From: Ardenticatenaceae bacterium
Lineage (GTDB): Bacteria; Chloroflexota; Anaerolineae; Promineifilales; Promineifilaceae
Length of the DNA stretch: 64,000 bases
NCBI GenBank assembly: GCA_011525915.1
Contig: WYBM01000097.1
Location: forward strand, 1-64,000
Direction: 5' to 3'
The notes below the pieces were generated by a model. That model searched no databases. It was not told the origin of the DNA and saw nothing but the letters and a program-made list of their open reading frames with translations. This document shows positions 35,229 to 43,763 of this stretch, piece after piece (positions within the stretch are counted from its first letter, which is position 1; every line of letters starts with the position of its first letter). Made by a program: the position numbers and the translations under genes.

Positions 35229-36395
35229 TTACTCAAATAAAATGTTCTCTACAAAGGTCTCTAACTGAATTTCGATGTGGTCAAAGCTGGTCATGTTTTC
35301 TTCAAATTCGCTGATGAAGTAGGGAATGCCCGCTTCATCCAGCGCGTGGGTGTAGGCCACCTGCTCTTCCAGCCCCGGTTCACACATTTTGGCGGCGGTG
35401 ATGATGGCCGCACCGGCCCTGGCATCGTGAATGCGCTGCAGCAGCATCTTCTCTTTGGGCTTGCGCAGGTCATGCTGCACCGGGCTGTAGGACGATTTTT
35501 CCAGGTACGCTTCGGCCAGGTTGTGCAGTGGGTCGCCGTCCAGCGGCACATCCTCTAAAATCCAGCGCAGACCAATGAGCAGGTCATCATCCACCACGTA
35601 ACAAGAACGGGCAATGGTCCGGATCATGTCTAGCGGCGGTTGTTCACAAAAACCACCTTCATAGACCACGCGCACCCGGTCCTGAGGGTGGGCATCCCGT
35701 TTGCGTAACAGGGGTAGGACGGTAGACAGCAGTTCGTTGTGTTCTTCGCGGGGGATAAGGCCGGCCACGGCCGTGAGCACATATGCCTCATCAGCGGTCA
35801 CCAGCCAGGGAGCGTCTCGTTTTAGGGCATATAATTCACGCAGCAGCGCCCGGTTTTTGTTAAATACCGCCAGCGAGTGCCGTAAACGCGCTTTGTCAAT
35901 GGGTTGGCCGGTGATCATTTCCAATTCGCGCTGCAGACGAGCATACTCATCACGCAGGTAAGTGACCGCATAACGCGAGTTGGCGTTTTGCGGCAGGTAC
36001 AAAATCTGGCAGGGATAGTCAAAATTGCGCCCAAACACCCCCGCCAGGTTGCGTGCCGCATCACAAATAGGATGGGTGACAAACATCTCCAATTCAACCG
36101 AGTGACTCAACGCCAGTTCCAGAGATGTCTTCAAAACGGAACAGAGGTAAGAACCAAAACGCGAATCGGCCTGTACAGTTTCAATGGGGGCGCCGCGCAT
36201 CTTAAACGGCAGCATGCCAGCAGCGTGGACGATCTCTTCCGGAAAGTAAACCTGAAAGTGCCCAACAACTTTACCACCGGCCTGCCGCCAGCGGCGCACG
36301 GTAGGGAAGGTGGTGTCTTCCAGCAGTTCCCGGCACTCGTATAAAAGCTCAACCAGTGGTTTACCACGCCAATTGTCAAATACCCTGGCGATCAT
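35229..36395 (-). CDS. bcrC: Benzoyl-CoA reductase subunit BcrC/BzdN
   Basis: A 388-residue HgdB-family subunit, the usual BcrC/BzdN length. Cys candidates for the iron-sulfur cluster are in SYLCSVLK, HPICDAARN and KMCEPGLEEQ. The last of these (AAKMCEPG...DEAGIPYFISEFEEN) is a conserved block of the dehydratase family. First of the four reductase genes in transcription order. GGAGG precedes the ATG at 36395. Confidence 0.87.
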   Translation of the reverse strand: MIARVFDNWRGKPLVELLYECRELLEDTTFPTVRRWRQAGGKVVGHFQVYFPEEIVHAAGMLPFKMRGAPIETVQADSRFGSYLCSVLKTSLELALSHSVELEMFVTHPICDAARNLAGVFGRNFDYPCQILYLPQNANSRYAVTYLRDEYARLQRELEMITGQPIDKARLRHSLAVFNKNRALLRELYALKRDAPWLVTADEAYVLTAVAGLIPREEHNELLSTVLPLLRKRDAHPQDRVRVVYEGGFCEQPPLDMIRTIARSCYVVDDDLLIGLRWILEDVPLDGDPLHNLAEAYLEKSSYSPVQHDLRKPKEKMLLQRIHDARAGAAIITAAKMCEPGLEEQVAYTHALDEAGIPYFISEFEENMTSFDHIEIQLETFVENILFE

Positions 36396-36451
36396 AACGT
36401 CCTCCATTAACAGCCATCCCTGACTGCAGCCGGTGTCCCACCGGGCTGCAA

Positions 36452-37510
36452 CTACCGGTTGTTGTCTAATTTTGTGCCACACTGACCGCAGAAAGTGAAT
36501 TCGGCGGGCAGGTTTTTGGCGCCACAGGCCGGGCAGCGACGGCCGTAGGCCCCCCAGGGAAACTCAGACGACAATCCTGCGGCGGCCCGCTCGCGCAGCA
36601 TACGTGGGTTGGCCGGCCGTTTTTCCACAAAGGCGCCCATCCCTTCCAGTGGTTCCCAGGAGGTGTAATGCACCGAGAGCCAGTCGCGCACGTGGCCAAT
36701 GGTCTGGTGCCAGGCAAAATCTTTCCAAAAGTTGACGTTTTGTTTGGTATAACGCATACATTCGGGGAACTTATCAATAAGCTCCTGGCAGAGTGCGTCT
36801 ACGGCCGCATCCAGCCTGGCCAGGTTGATAGCGTAGCCATCCTGCCCTTTTTGTGCCTTTTTGATCTGCTCTGATGTGGCCTGGCTGATAAATTCGTCGT
36901 CTTTTGTTACCGAGGGCGTGACCTCATTGACCAACCCCCACTCCAATGCCTGGTAAGGGGGAATAACACGGTTGGTCATCAGGATGTACCGCGCCCGCCG
37001 GTCACCACAGACGATGGGCAGCCATTGGGTGGAGCCGCCCGCAGCCACACTGCCCACACTGGTGCCCACCTGCTTAATGTAAGCATGTTCGGCGATGATG
37101 GAAAGGTCGCAGGCCAATTGTGACTCATTGCCGCCGCCCACGGCCATGCCATTTAGCCGGGCGATCACCGGTTTGCCGGCGTTCATGATGCTTTCCAGGT
37201 AAGCGCCAAACAGCTTCATGTACTTCCAGTAATCACGCGGCGACTGTGTATAAATCTGTTCATACTCTTTCACATCACCGCCGGTGCAAAAGGCAGCATG
37301 CCCGGCCCCGGTATAGACAATAACGGCCACCCCGTCATCAAAAGAAGCATCCTGAAAGGCGGTGGTCAGTTCCACCAAAGCCTGGGTGCTGTAGGCGTTG
37401 TAATTGTGCGGCCGGTTAAGGGTCACACGGGCCACAAAATCACACTTCTCATAGATAATTTCCTGAAAACCGAAGGTGTCAGCAGGACGAGCGGGTTGAA
37501 AGTAGTTCAC
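36452..37510 (-). CDS. oah: 6-oxocyclohex-1-ene-1-carbonyl-CoA hydrolase with zinc ribbon
   Basis: A crotonase-fold enzyme of about 352 residues that hydrates and cleaves the alicyclic ring to 3-hydroxypimelyl-CoA, the ring-opening step of the benzoyl-CoA pathway. Crotonase oxyanion motifs are AFCTGGDVKEYEQ and GMAVGGGNESQLACDLSII; the long Oah-like C-terminal part (RYTKQNVNFWKDFAWHQ) separates it from ordinary enoyl-CoA hydratases. The last 30 residues form a CPACG...FCGQCG zinc ribbon, not usual for Oah as far as I know. An AAAGGAG lies 9 bases before GTG 37510 but directly abuts ATG 37519, so the GTG start is preferred. Confidence 0.85.
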   Translation of the reverse strand: MNYFQPARPADTFGFQEIIYEKCDFVARVTLNRPHNYNAYSTQALVELTTAFQDASFDDGVAVIVYTGAGHAAFCTGGDVKEYEQIYTQSPRDYWKYMKLFGAYLESIMNAGKPVIARLNGMAVGGGNESQLACDLSIIAEHAYIKQVGTSVGSVAAGGSTQWLPIVCGDRRARYILMTNRVIPPYQALEWGLVNEVTPSVTKDDEFISQATSEQIKKAQKGQDGYAINLARLDAAVDALCQELIDKFPECMRYTKQNVNFWKDFAWHQTIGHVRDWLSVHYTSWEPLEGMGAFVEKRPANPRMLRERAAAGLSSEFPWGAYGRRCPACGAKNLPAEFTFCGQCGTKLDNNR

Positions 37511-37570
37511 AGAAAGCATCTCCTTTGGGGCGTTTGGCGACCGTCATGGCCACACGCCAATCTTTGGTCT

Positions 37571-38404
37571 CTAAATGGATGGTGCGCTGGCCAATATCAT
37601 ATCCACATAGGCGTTGGCCTGTTTTTGCAGCAGTTTGTGATAGTTTTGGAAAAGGACCACGGCCGTGTCTCCCGGCCAATCAGCCGGCAGCAGTTCTGGC
37701 GGCAGGTAGGGATCGTGAAATGGAAAGTAGCGGTATTCATGCACCAGCCAGAAGCGGCGGCGAAAAGCATAGTCTGGGGCCAGGGGGTGGCCGGCGTTAA
37801 TCTGGCGGCACTCCTGGTCATAGTGAGGCTGGTATGTCTGGATGAAAGCGTTGTATTGCTGGCTTAAGGCGGCCAGGTCCCAACAGCGGCTGGCTAATGA
37901 GGCATCACCGTTTAAGTGAATGGGTTCGGCGCAAAAGTAATGAACGTAGTCATGGGCATTCAGTTCATTCAGAATGGCTTGCACCTCTGCGCCGCGGTCA
38001 CGTGGTGATACCAGCGTGCCGTTGCCTAACTGGCCAAAGCCCAACCATGAAAGCTGCTTGCGTAACTGGTGGCGTGTCGATGATAGATCATCGGAAAACG
38101 TGTAAGTGACCAGATACCAATGACCGTCCCATGCCGGTAGGGGCCGGTGGAAAATTTGCTGCGCACCTTCATCAAGTAGATTTCTGGCTTTGGTGGTGAG
38201 ACAGTATGTGCTGTTACGGCCGTGTCGTTCTCTTTGCAGCCACCCTTTACGCGCCATACGTGAGGCCGTCGCCCGCACCGCTGGTTCAGATACATCCAAC
38301 ACACCCAACAGTTTGATCAGGCTGCCAATCCATGCCGCCCCACCCCGTGGCCTCAAGTAATCTCCATAAAGCGTAAAAATCAACTCTTGTGTGCGTGCGC
38401 CCAT
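37571..38404 (-). CDS. paaX: PaaX-family transcriptional regulator
   Basis: A 277-residue PaaX-like repressor. The N-terminal winged helix reads SLIKLLGVLDVSEPAVRATASRMARKGWL. The central PaaX domain (LPAWDGHWYLVTYTF...RKQLSWLGFGQLGNG) and the C-terminal part (RRRFWLVHEYRYFPFHDPYLPPELLPADWPG) are both characteristic. PaaX proteins classically sense phenylacetyl-CoA, which fits the PadBCD genes upstream. Two palindromes TGACA-N2-TGTCA lie upstream of its start. GAGGAAG precedes the ATG. Confidence 0.87.
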   Translation of the reverse strand: MGARTQELIFTLYGDYLRPRGGAAWIGSLIKLLGVLDVSEPAVRATASRMARKGWLQRERHGRNSTYCLTTKARNLLDEGAQQIFHRPLPAWDGHWYLVTYTFSDDLSSTRHQLRKQLSWLGFGQLGNGTLVSPRDRGAEVQAILNELNAHDYVHYFCAEPIHLNGDASLASRCWDLAALSQQYNAFIQTYQPHYDQECRQINAGHPLAPDYAFRRRFWLVHEYRYFPFHDPYLPPELLPADWPGDTAVVLFQNYHKLLQKQANAYVDMILASAPSI

Positions 38405-38493
38405 GGCTTCCTCGGGGTTGATATTTGTCACTAACAGAACGAACGTTTTAGAAGTACACAATAATAGTAATCAAATTTCGACCTTCAAGCGTC

Positions 38494-38528
38494 TGACAAG
38501 TGTCATGCAAAATCTATGACAAATGTCA
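38494..38528. promoter_or_regulatory. Paired TGACAnnTGTCA palindromes, candidate PaaX operator
   Basis: Two 12-bp palindromes, TGACAAGTGTCA (38494-38505) and TGACAAATGTCA (38517-38528), with centres 23 bp apart, about two helical turns. They lie in the only sizeable gap between IorB and the paaX-oah-bcr genes, so they could control that downstream unit. Confidence 0.6.
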
Positions 38529-38573
38529 CCCACCTGGCGGATTGTTGACGGTCAATAGGGTTCAACGACGGGT

Positions 38574-40010
38574 TTACAGGGTATCAGGAGCGTAGCGGGC
38601 AGCGTGTAACACGGCCGTCACTTCCCTGCGTGTTGCCGCCATATCCTTTACCTTTTGTGGCCAATTGGTCAACAATGTGTTCAGACGTGCCAACCCGCGG
38701 GCGCGCACCGGACCATACCCCCGCGCCAGCACGGCCGTCTCAGCCAACATACAGGCCAGTTCATAATCCATAGATACCATGGGTAGCACGGCCGTCAGCC
38801 ACTGCTCAATGGCCGCCTGTTCCCGCTTGAAGGCAGCCGTATACGGCCGTACCCGGCGCATGCCGGCCATTACCTTTAACAGCCCAAACCCCCATGGTGA
38901 TGATGTGGGCCAGGCCAGGTGTAGGCTGCGCCCTTCCCCCTGCTGGCCGCCGGGCACCAGCCTTGCCAGCGCCGCCGGTAACAGGCCGGCAAACTCTGCC
39001 CACCCAGGGCTGAGGTAGTCATGAACCGTTATCGGTTCGCCGGCTGCCGCCCCCATTTCCGCCCGGATGTGCCCCAGGCGGCCTGGCCGGGTCTTTAACT
39101 GGGCTACCCGGACCACATCCTCATAACACATCCATGCGGCCAGCCGCCGCGCCACTTCGGTCGTCAGCCGGTAATATGACACTGCCTCGTCTGCCGCCAA
39201 GACCGGTTGTAGGCGTGCCAGATATTGGTGGCCATAGCCCACATCCTGATAATCTACCAACTGCGCCAAGGCGTGGCCCAGCAGCGGCCGTAACCCTTCC
39301 GGCCACTTTGTCACCTCCGTCATAAACTCCTCTGGCGGGGCATCATAAACCCGTGTGTCCACGTCTGTGCCCTGTGGCTGCGGGTGAGCCAGGGCGCCAG
39401 GGTGCACCGGCAGCTTTAGCCCCGCCTCAAACCCCGCCAGATTTTCCGCCACTGCCAGGCCCGTTTCGGCAATGGCGGCCCGACCGTCGTCGGCTGTCAA
39501 TGGCAGCAGGCCACAGCCAATGATGGCCCCAAATATTACCGCGTTGAGCTGGCTGCCGGCGGCCAGCGCTGGTTCCACCGGCAGCACCAGCCGGGCCGCC
39601 TGGCGCAAGCTTTCCAGGATGGGCCCAGATGTGACGATGCCATCCCCAGCCACGGACTTTTCGGCGACGCTGTAGAGTCGCCGGGTGCTGGTGATAACGG
39701 CCGTTTGGGTGGTGACATAGCCGCGTTCCAGTGCCCGCCCCGCCTCTGTCGGCTCTAACCCAATCACCAGGTCTACATCCCCCTGGCTGGGAAATAGGCA
39801 AAAGAGGGGTGTAGTAGCCGGGTGCTTCTCCGGGAACAATTCAAAGTAATAGGTGGTGGCCCCGGTGCGCTGCGCCGCACCAGGGACAGACGTGGCCTGT
39901 GCCGGGCAGCCGGCCAGCCGGGCCGCCGCCACCAACCAGTTCACCAGAACGCCACCGCCCTGCCCCCCCAACGCGCCAATGAGAATGCACAAAGGTCTTG
40001 TTGTGTTCAT
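38574..40010 (-). CDS. iorB: 2-ketoacid:ferredoxin oxidoreductase subunit, IorB-like
   Basis: A 478-residue protein. The first 195 residues are the gamma-type catalytic domain of indolepyruvate oxidoreductase beta subunits (ILIGALGGQGGGVLVNWL; SVPGAAQRTGATTYYFEL). A long helical extension of about 280 residues follows, making it far longer than archaeal IorB (about 200 residues). Such long forms occur in bacteria. It starts immediately after the IorA stop (TAGATG). Together they oxidise aryl pyruvates to aryl-acetyl-CoA and reduce ferredoxin. Confidence 0.82.
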   Translation of the reverse strand: MNTTRPLCILIGALGGQGGGVLVNWLVAAARLAGCPAQATSVPGAAQRTGATTYYFELFPEKHPATTPLFCLFPSQGDVDLVIGLEPTEAGRALERGYVTTQTAVITSTRRLYSVAEKSVAGDGIVTSGPILESLRQAARLVLPVEPALAAGSQLNAVIFGAIIGCGLLPLTADDGRAAIAETGLAVAENLAGFEAGLKLPVHPGALAHPQPQGTDVDTRVYDAPPEEFMTEVTKWPEGLRPLLGHALAQLVDYQDVGYGHQYLARLQPVLAADEAVSYYRLTTEVARRLAAWMCYEDVVRVAQLKTRPGRLGHIRAEMGAAAGEPITVHDYLSPGWAEFAGLLPAALARLVPGGQQGEGRSLHLAWPTSSPWGFGLLKVMAGMRRVRPYTAAFKREQAAIEQWLTAVLPMVSMDYELACMLAETAVLARGYGPVRARGLARLNTLLTNWPQKVKDMAATRREVTAVLHAARYAPDTL

Positions 40011-42143
40011 CTAGGCCCCCATGATCCGTAAACACCAGTCACCCAGCCGGGACCAGACTTGCTGCCACAGGCTGGGGTTTACCAGGCGCTCTGCCCGGTA
40101 AAACGAAGGGCATAACCGGGCAGCATGTGCCGCCGAGCCGCACAGCCCGCAGGCCACACAGCTTTTGTCCACCCAGGCAGTGGGGCCATCCTTCAGGGGG
40201 TCTACGGCCGTGTGCAGGGTTAATGAGGGGCAGCCGCTCAAACGCATACAGGCGTGGTCGCCGCTGCATACGGCCTGGTCCACGCCAAAGCGAGCGTAAC
40301 GTACCGGCAGCCCGGCCTGCACGGCGGCTGCCTTTTGTTTGCGTTCACGGCGCTGCCGCGCCAGCCGGCACTCTTCGTCGCTGATGATCACACGCAGTTG
40401 TGGGCCACGGTCATCCAGCGCCTGGGCCAGTATATGTTTGCTCTCGGCCACGTCATAGGCATTTACCCGGCGAATCCAGCGAATGCCCAGCCCCCGCAGC
40501 GTGGCTTCAATAGAGATGTGTGACGGCCGTCCCCATGGGGTGACGCCTGTAGACGGTACATGCTGCTGTCCGGTGGCTGAGGCATAACCATTTTCGATGA
40601 TGATCAGCACGGCGTCATAGCCGTGCCAGTGGGCATGGCTGACCCCCGTGATCAGCCCATTGTGCCAGAAGCCGCCGTCGCCCATCACTACCACCGTCGG
40701 CTGCCCCAGCGCCGGGCCGACAGCGCCGCCGCTGGCCAGGCTCAGGCCGTACCCCAACACGGTGCTGCCGATGTTAAACGGCGGCAGGGTGGCAAAGGTG
40801 TTGCAGCCAATGTCCATGGAAATGTGCAGCGGCCCGCGCTCTTGTTGCAGAAGTTTTAAGGCGGTGAACAACGGCCGTTCCGGGCAGCCCGTGCAAAACC
40901 CCGGCGGGCGTGGTGGCAGGGCCATCGGCAGCTCGATGCGGGGTGGTGGCGGGGCGGGGTGGCTTTTGGCCTGGCCGGTGGCGGCCAGCCAGTTGGCCAG
41001 GCCGTCTCGCACTACGTCGGCGGTATATTCGCCCGCTTCCGGCAGCACGTCCTTGCCCCAGATGCGGCTGGCCAGCCCGGTGTGATGGGCCAGCGCCGCC
41101 ACTTGCGGGGCGATAAAGGCCGGGTATCCCTCTTCCACCACCAACACATGCTCTTTGTTTTGCAAAAAGGCTTCGATTTGGGCCGGCACCAGAGGGTGGA
41201 CGACGTTGAGCACCAGCAGGGGCAGGTCGGTACGGCCGTAAGCATCAGCCAGCCCCAGCAAACGCAGCCCCCGCAGCACCGTGTCATACTGCCCACCCGG
41301 CATGATGATGCCGGTACGGCCGTGGCCCGGAAAAAGCTCATTCATCTCCTGGTCCACAATGAATTGGCGGGCAGCCGGCAGGCGTTCCGCCACTTTAGCC
41401 CGTTCCTGGGCGTAAGTAGAAGGAGGCAGGACGATACGGCCGTAGTCCCGCAGTGCCTGTGGCAGTAAACGGTGTGGGCTAAACGGTGGCGGCCGGTTGT
41501 CCTTACAAACAAAACTGCCCGTCATATGGTTGGCGCGGATACGCAGTGACAGCATCACCGGCAGATGGCAAACTTCTGACAGGTCAAATGCCTGTTCTGC
41601 CAGAGCTACCAGCCGTGGCATATGGTAACGGGGATCAAGCAGTGGTAGTGATGATTTGAGGGCGATGGCATGGGTACGTTCTTGGATGACGCTGGCCCCT
41701 TCCCCATAATCTTCGCCCACCAGAACGAGGCAGCCGCCCGTCACCCCGGCCGAGGCCAGGTTAGACAGTGCATCGGAGGCCACGTTGGTGCCCACAATGG
41801 ACTTCCACGTCACTGCCCCCCGCAGCGGGTAATGAATGGAAGCGCCCAGCAGCGCCGCCGCACCTGCCTCGCTGGCCGAGGCTTCAAACTGCACGCCCAA
41901 CGGCGCCAATACGTCAGCGCGAGCGTCTGCCAGCACGTCCATCAGGTGCGAAATGGGCGCGCCAGGGTAGCCGCCCACGTAAGCCACACCAGCCTGTAGA
42001 ATGGCCTTTGTCAGCGCCAGGATGGCCTCGCCATGAAAAATATCGCCAGCTCCCAAGGTCAGTTTGTGTACGTCCCCGGTGAAAGAGCGTTCCATACTTT
42101 TGGTGGTGGCGTAACCTCTTCTACGCATAATCCATTTGCTCAC
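40011..42143 (-). CDS. iorA: 2-ketoacid:ferredoxin oxidoreductase alpha subunit, IorA-like
   Basis: A 710-residue protein. The N-terminal pyrimidine-binding domain (VGGYPGAPISHLMDVLAD; then FEASASEAGAAALLGAS) is followed by a transketolase-C-like part. The thiamine-diphosphate domain has GDGGFWHNG and IENGYASATGQQ. The C-terminal iron-sulfur segment has Cys motifs HACMRLSGCPSL and SCVACGLCGSAAHAARLCPS. It oxidises indole-, phenyl- or hydroxyphenyl-pyruvate. Within this cluster, phenylpyruvate and phenylglyoxylate are the likely substrates and the product ferredoxin could feed the benzoyl-CoA reductase (inference). The start is GTG directly after the upstream stop. Confidence 0.85.
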   Translation of the reverse strand: MSKWIMRRRGYATTKSMERSFTGDVHKLTLGAGDIFHGEAILALTKAILQAGVAYVGGYPGAPISHLMDVLADARADVLAPLGVQFEASASEAGAAALLGASIHYPLRGAVTWKSIVGTNVASDALSNLASAGVTGGCLVLVGEDYGEGASVIQERTHAIALKSSLPLLDPRYHMPRLVALAEQAFDLSEVCHLPVMLSLRIRANHMTGSFVCKDNRPPPFSPHRLLPQALRDYGRIVLPPSTYAQERAKVAERLPAARQFIVDQEMNELFPGHGRTGIIMPGGQYDTVLRGLRLLGLADAYGRTDLPLLVLNVVHPLVPAQIEAFLQNKEHVLVVEEGYPAFIAPQVAALAHHTGLASRIWGKDVLPEAGEYTADVVRDGLANWLAATGQAKSHPAPPPPRIELPMALPPRPPGFCTGCPERPLFTALKLLQQERGPLHISMDIGCNTFATLPPFNIGSTVLGYGLSLASGGAVGPALGQPTVVVMGDGGFWHNGLITGVSHAHWHGYDAVLIIIENGYASATGQQHVPSTGVTPWGRPSHISIEATLRGLGIRWIRRVNAYDVAESKHILAQALDDRGPQLRVIISDEECRLARQRRERKQKAAAVQAGLPVRYARFGVDQAVCSGDHACMRLSGCPSLTLHTAVDPLKDGPTAWVDKSCVACGLCGSAAHAARLCPSFYRAERLVNPSLWQQVWSRLGDWCLRIMGA

Positions 42144-43031
42144 TTACCAGCCCGGTTTTGTGCCCGGCCCACTGTAACCTGGTGTACGGGCGGGGGTATG
42201 GGCCAGGGCAAAACCCTGGTTATAGGCGGCTCGTGTGATGATGGTGAATTTGAGCGCCCAGCCAGTGACAAGGGTGGCTAATCCCACAATGAGGGCTACT
42301 GGGGCCAGCGCCCCCAGCAGAGGACTGCCAGGGGGCACAAGCGGGACGATCAGGAGCACGGCCAGGGGCAGGGCGTGACCCAACCAGACAACCACGTTGT
42401 TTACCTTTGTTAATGCGGCCGCTGCCTGGGCAGGAGCCGCCCCCGGCTGCTGCAATTTGCGCCGGTAAGCCGTCCACACCCACAGCCGCAGAATGAGCAA
42501 GACAAACAGCGTGGCCGGCAGCCAGCGTGTGAGGGGACCAAACACGGCCGTGCTGGCCAGCAACAGCCCGGCGCCCTCGGCCAGCCCGGTTACCAGTAAC
42601 AAAGGCACAATCAATGGTTCACGCCACACCGGAATGCCACGTGCCGCTTTAAGCATTTGCGCCTGGGCAAAAAGAAAGCCCAGACCAAACAAGGCCGCTA
42701 CCAGGGCCAGTGGGGCTGACAGCCATAGGAGGCCGACTACCGCCAGCCCCAACAGAGGCAGCGAAAGCAGCGCCTCGCGGCTCATCCATGAGGTGCGAGG
42801 GTTGAGGATGACGTACAGCGCCCGCCAGCGCTGGCCCAGTTTGATCCACACAGAGGCCAACCCCAGGCTAATAATGGCCAATGCCAGCCAGCCCATGTAG
42901 GTGAGCCACAAAGGGTTTTGGAAAGAGACCACGGCCGTGAACAACAACAGCCCTGTCCCCGTGCCGCCGCAGCTAAACTGAATGCCGGCCCGCCAATCCC
43001 ACACTGCCTGACGCCATGGTTTTTCTCTCAT
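42144..43031 (-). CDS. padD: Membrane anchor subunit, PadD/DmsC-like
   Basis: A 295-residue protein with about eight predicted membrane helices and an Arg-rich cytoplasmic loop, of the DmsC/NrfD/PadD kind. It should anchor the molybdenum and iron-sulfur subunits and pass electrons to quinone. It starts 4 bases after the iron-sulfur gene and ends directly at IorA. The gene order large-FeS-membrane matches padB-padC-padD. Family assignment is by context and topology; no catalytic residues are expected. Confidence 0.72.
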   Translation of the reverse strand: MREKPWRQAVWDWRAGIQFSCGGTGTGLLLFTAVVSFQNPLWLTYMGWLALAIISLGLASVWIKLGQRWRALYVILNPRTSWMSREALLSLPLLGLAVVGLLWLSAPLALVAALFGLGFLFAQAQMLKAARGIPVWREPLIVPLLLVTGLAEGAGLLLASTAVFGPLTRWLPATLFVLLILRLWVWTAYRRKLQQPGAAPAQAAAALTKVNNVVVWLGHALPLAVLLIVPLVPPGSPLLGALAPVALIVGLATLVTGWALKFTIITRAAYNQGFALAHTPARTPGYSGPGTKPGW

Positions 43032-43035
43032 CGCT

Positions 43036-43695
43036 TTAATCCTTAACCGCCTTTTGTTCCCAGAGGTAATAAAATCCCGGTTCGGCCCCCAGTTCTTCAT
43101 GCATACGAAAATGTTCGTTTTCACGCAGCAGGCAGGAGACGTTGCTGTCCGGGTCGTCGGCGTCGCCAAAGTGCAGGGCGTGGGCGATGCAGGAATTAAC
43201 ACAAGCAGGGGTAACTTCCGGATCAATACCGGGCGTCTGCCCGCTGCCGTTGGCAGCATCAACACGGTCTACACAGAAGGTGCATTTGGTAGCGACCCCC
43301 ATGCGGCCAGGGTCAAACCGGGCCATTTCGCTTTCCAGGGCACGGCCGTTAAAGGCAAAATGCGCTTTGGTGACCTTAAATCTGGCCTGGTAAGGGCAGG
43401 CCACAATGCAGTAGCCACAGCCAATGCACAGGTTGTAATCAATGGTCACAATACCATCTTTGCGCTGGCGGGTGGCCGTGGTGGGGCACACCGTCATGCA
43501 GGGGGGGCTGGCGCAGTGCTGGCAGCCCACAGGCACAAAGGTGCGCGTGACAGTGGGGTATTCACCTGCTTCCATGTCCAGTACGGCGCGCCACTGGACA
43601 CCAGGTGGCGTGGCGTTGGCGTGGCGGCAGGCGGCCGTGCACGTCTGGCAGCCTACACACCGGCGCAAATCTACCACCATGATGTATCGGGTCAT
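43036..43695 (-). CDS. padC: Four-cluster ferredoxin subunit, PadC/DmsB-like
   Basis: A 219-residue electron-transfer subunit with four Cys groups: CVGCQTCTAACRH (residues 13-25), CQHCASPPCMTVCP, CIGCGYCIVACPY, and KCTFCVDRV...ACVNSC. This is the DmsB/PsrB pattern for four [4Fe-4S] clusters. It passes electrons between the molybdopterin subunit and the membrane anchor. Placed between padB-like and padD-like genes. Confidence 0.87.
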   Translation of the reverse strand: MTRYIMVVDLRRCVGCQTCTAACRHANATPPGVQWRAVLDMEAGEYPTVTRTFVPVGCQHCASPPCMTVCPTTATRQRKDGIVTIDYNLCIGCGYCIVACPYQARFKVTKAHFAFNGRALESEMARFDPGRMGVATKCTFCVDRVDAANGSGQTPGIDPEVTPACVNSCIAHALHFGDADDPDSNVSCLLRENEHFRMHEELGAEPGFYYLWEQKAVKD

Positions 43696-43763
43696 CTTGT
43701 TCTCCCTGAGATGGTAAATGGTAATGGCGGGGTGACCACAAAGGTTACCCCCTACAAAACGTA

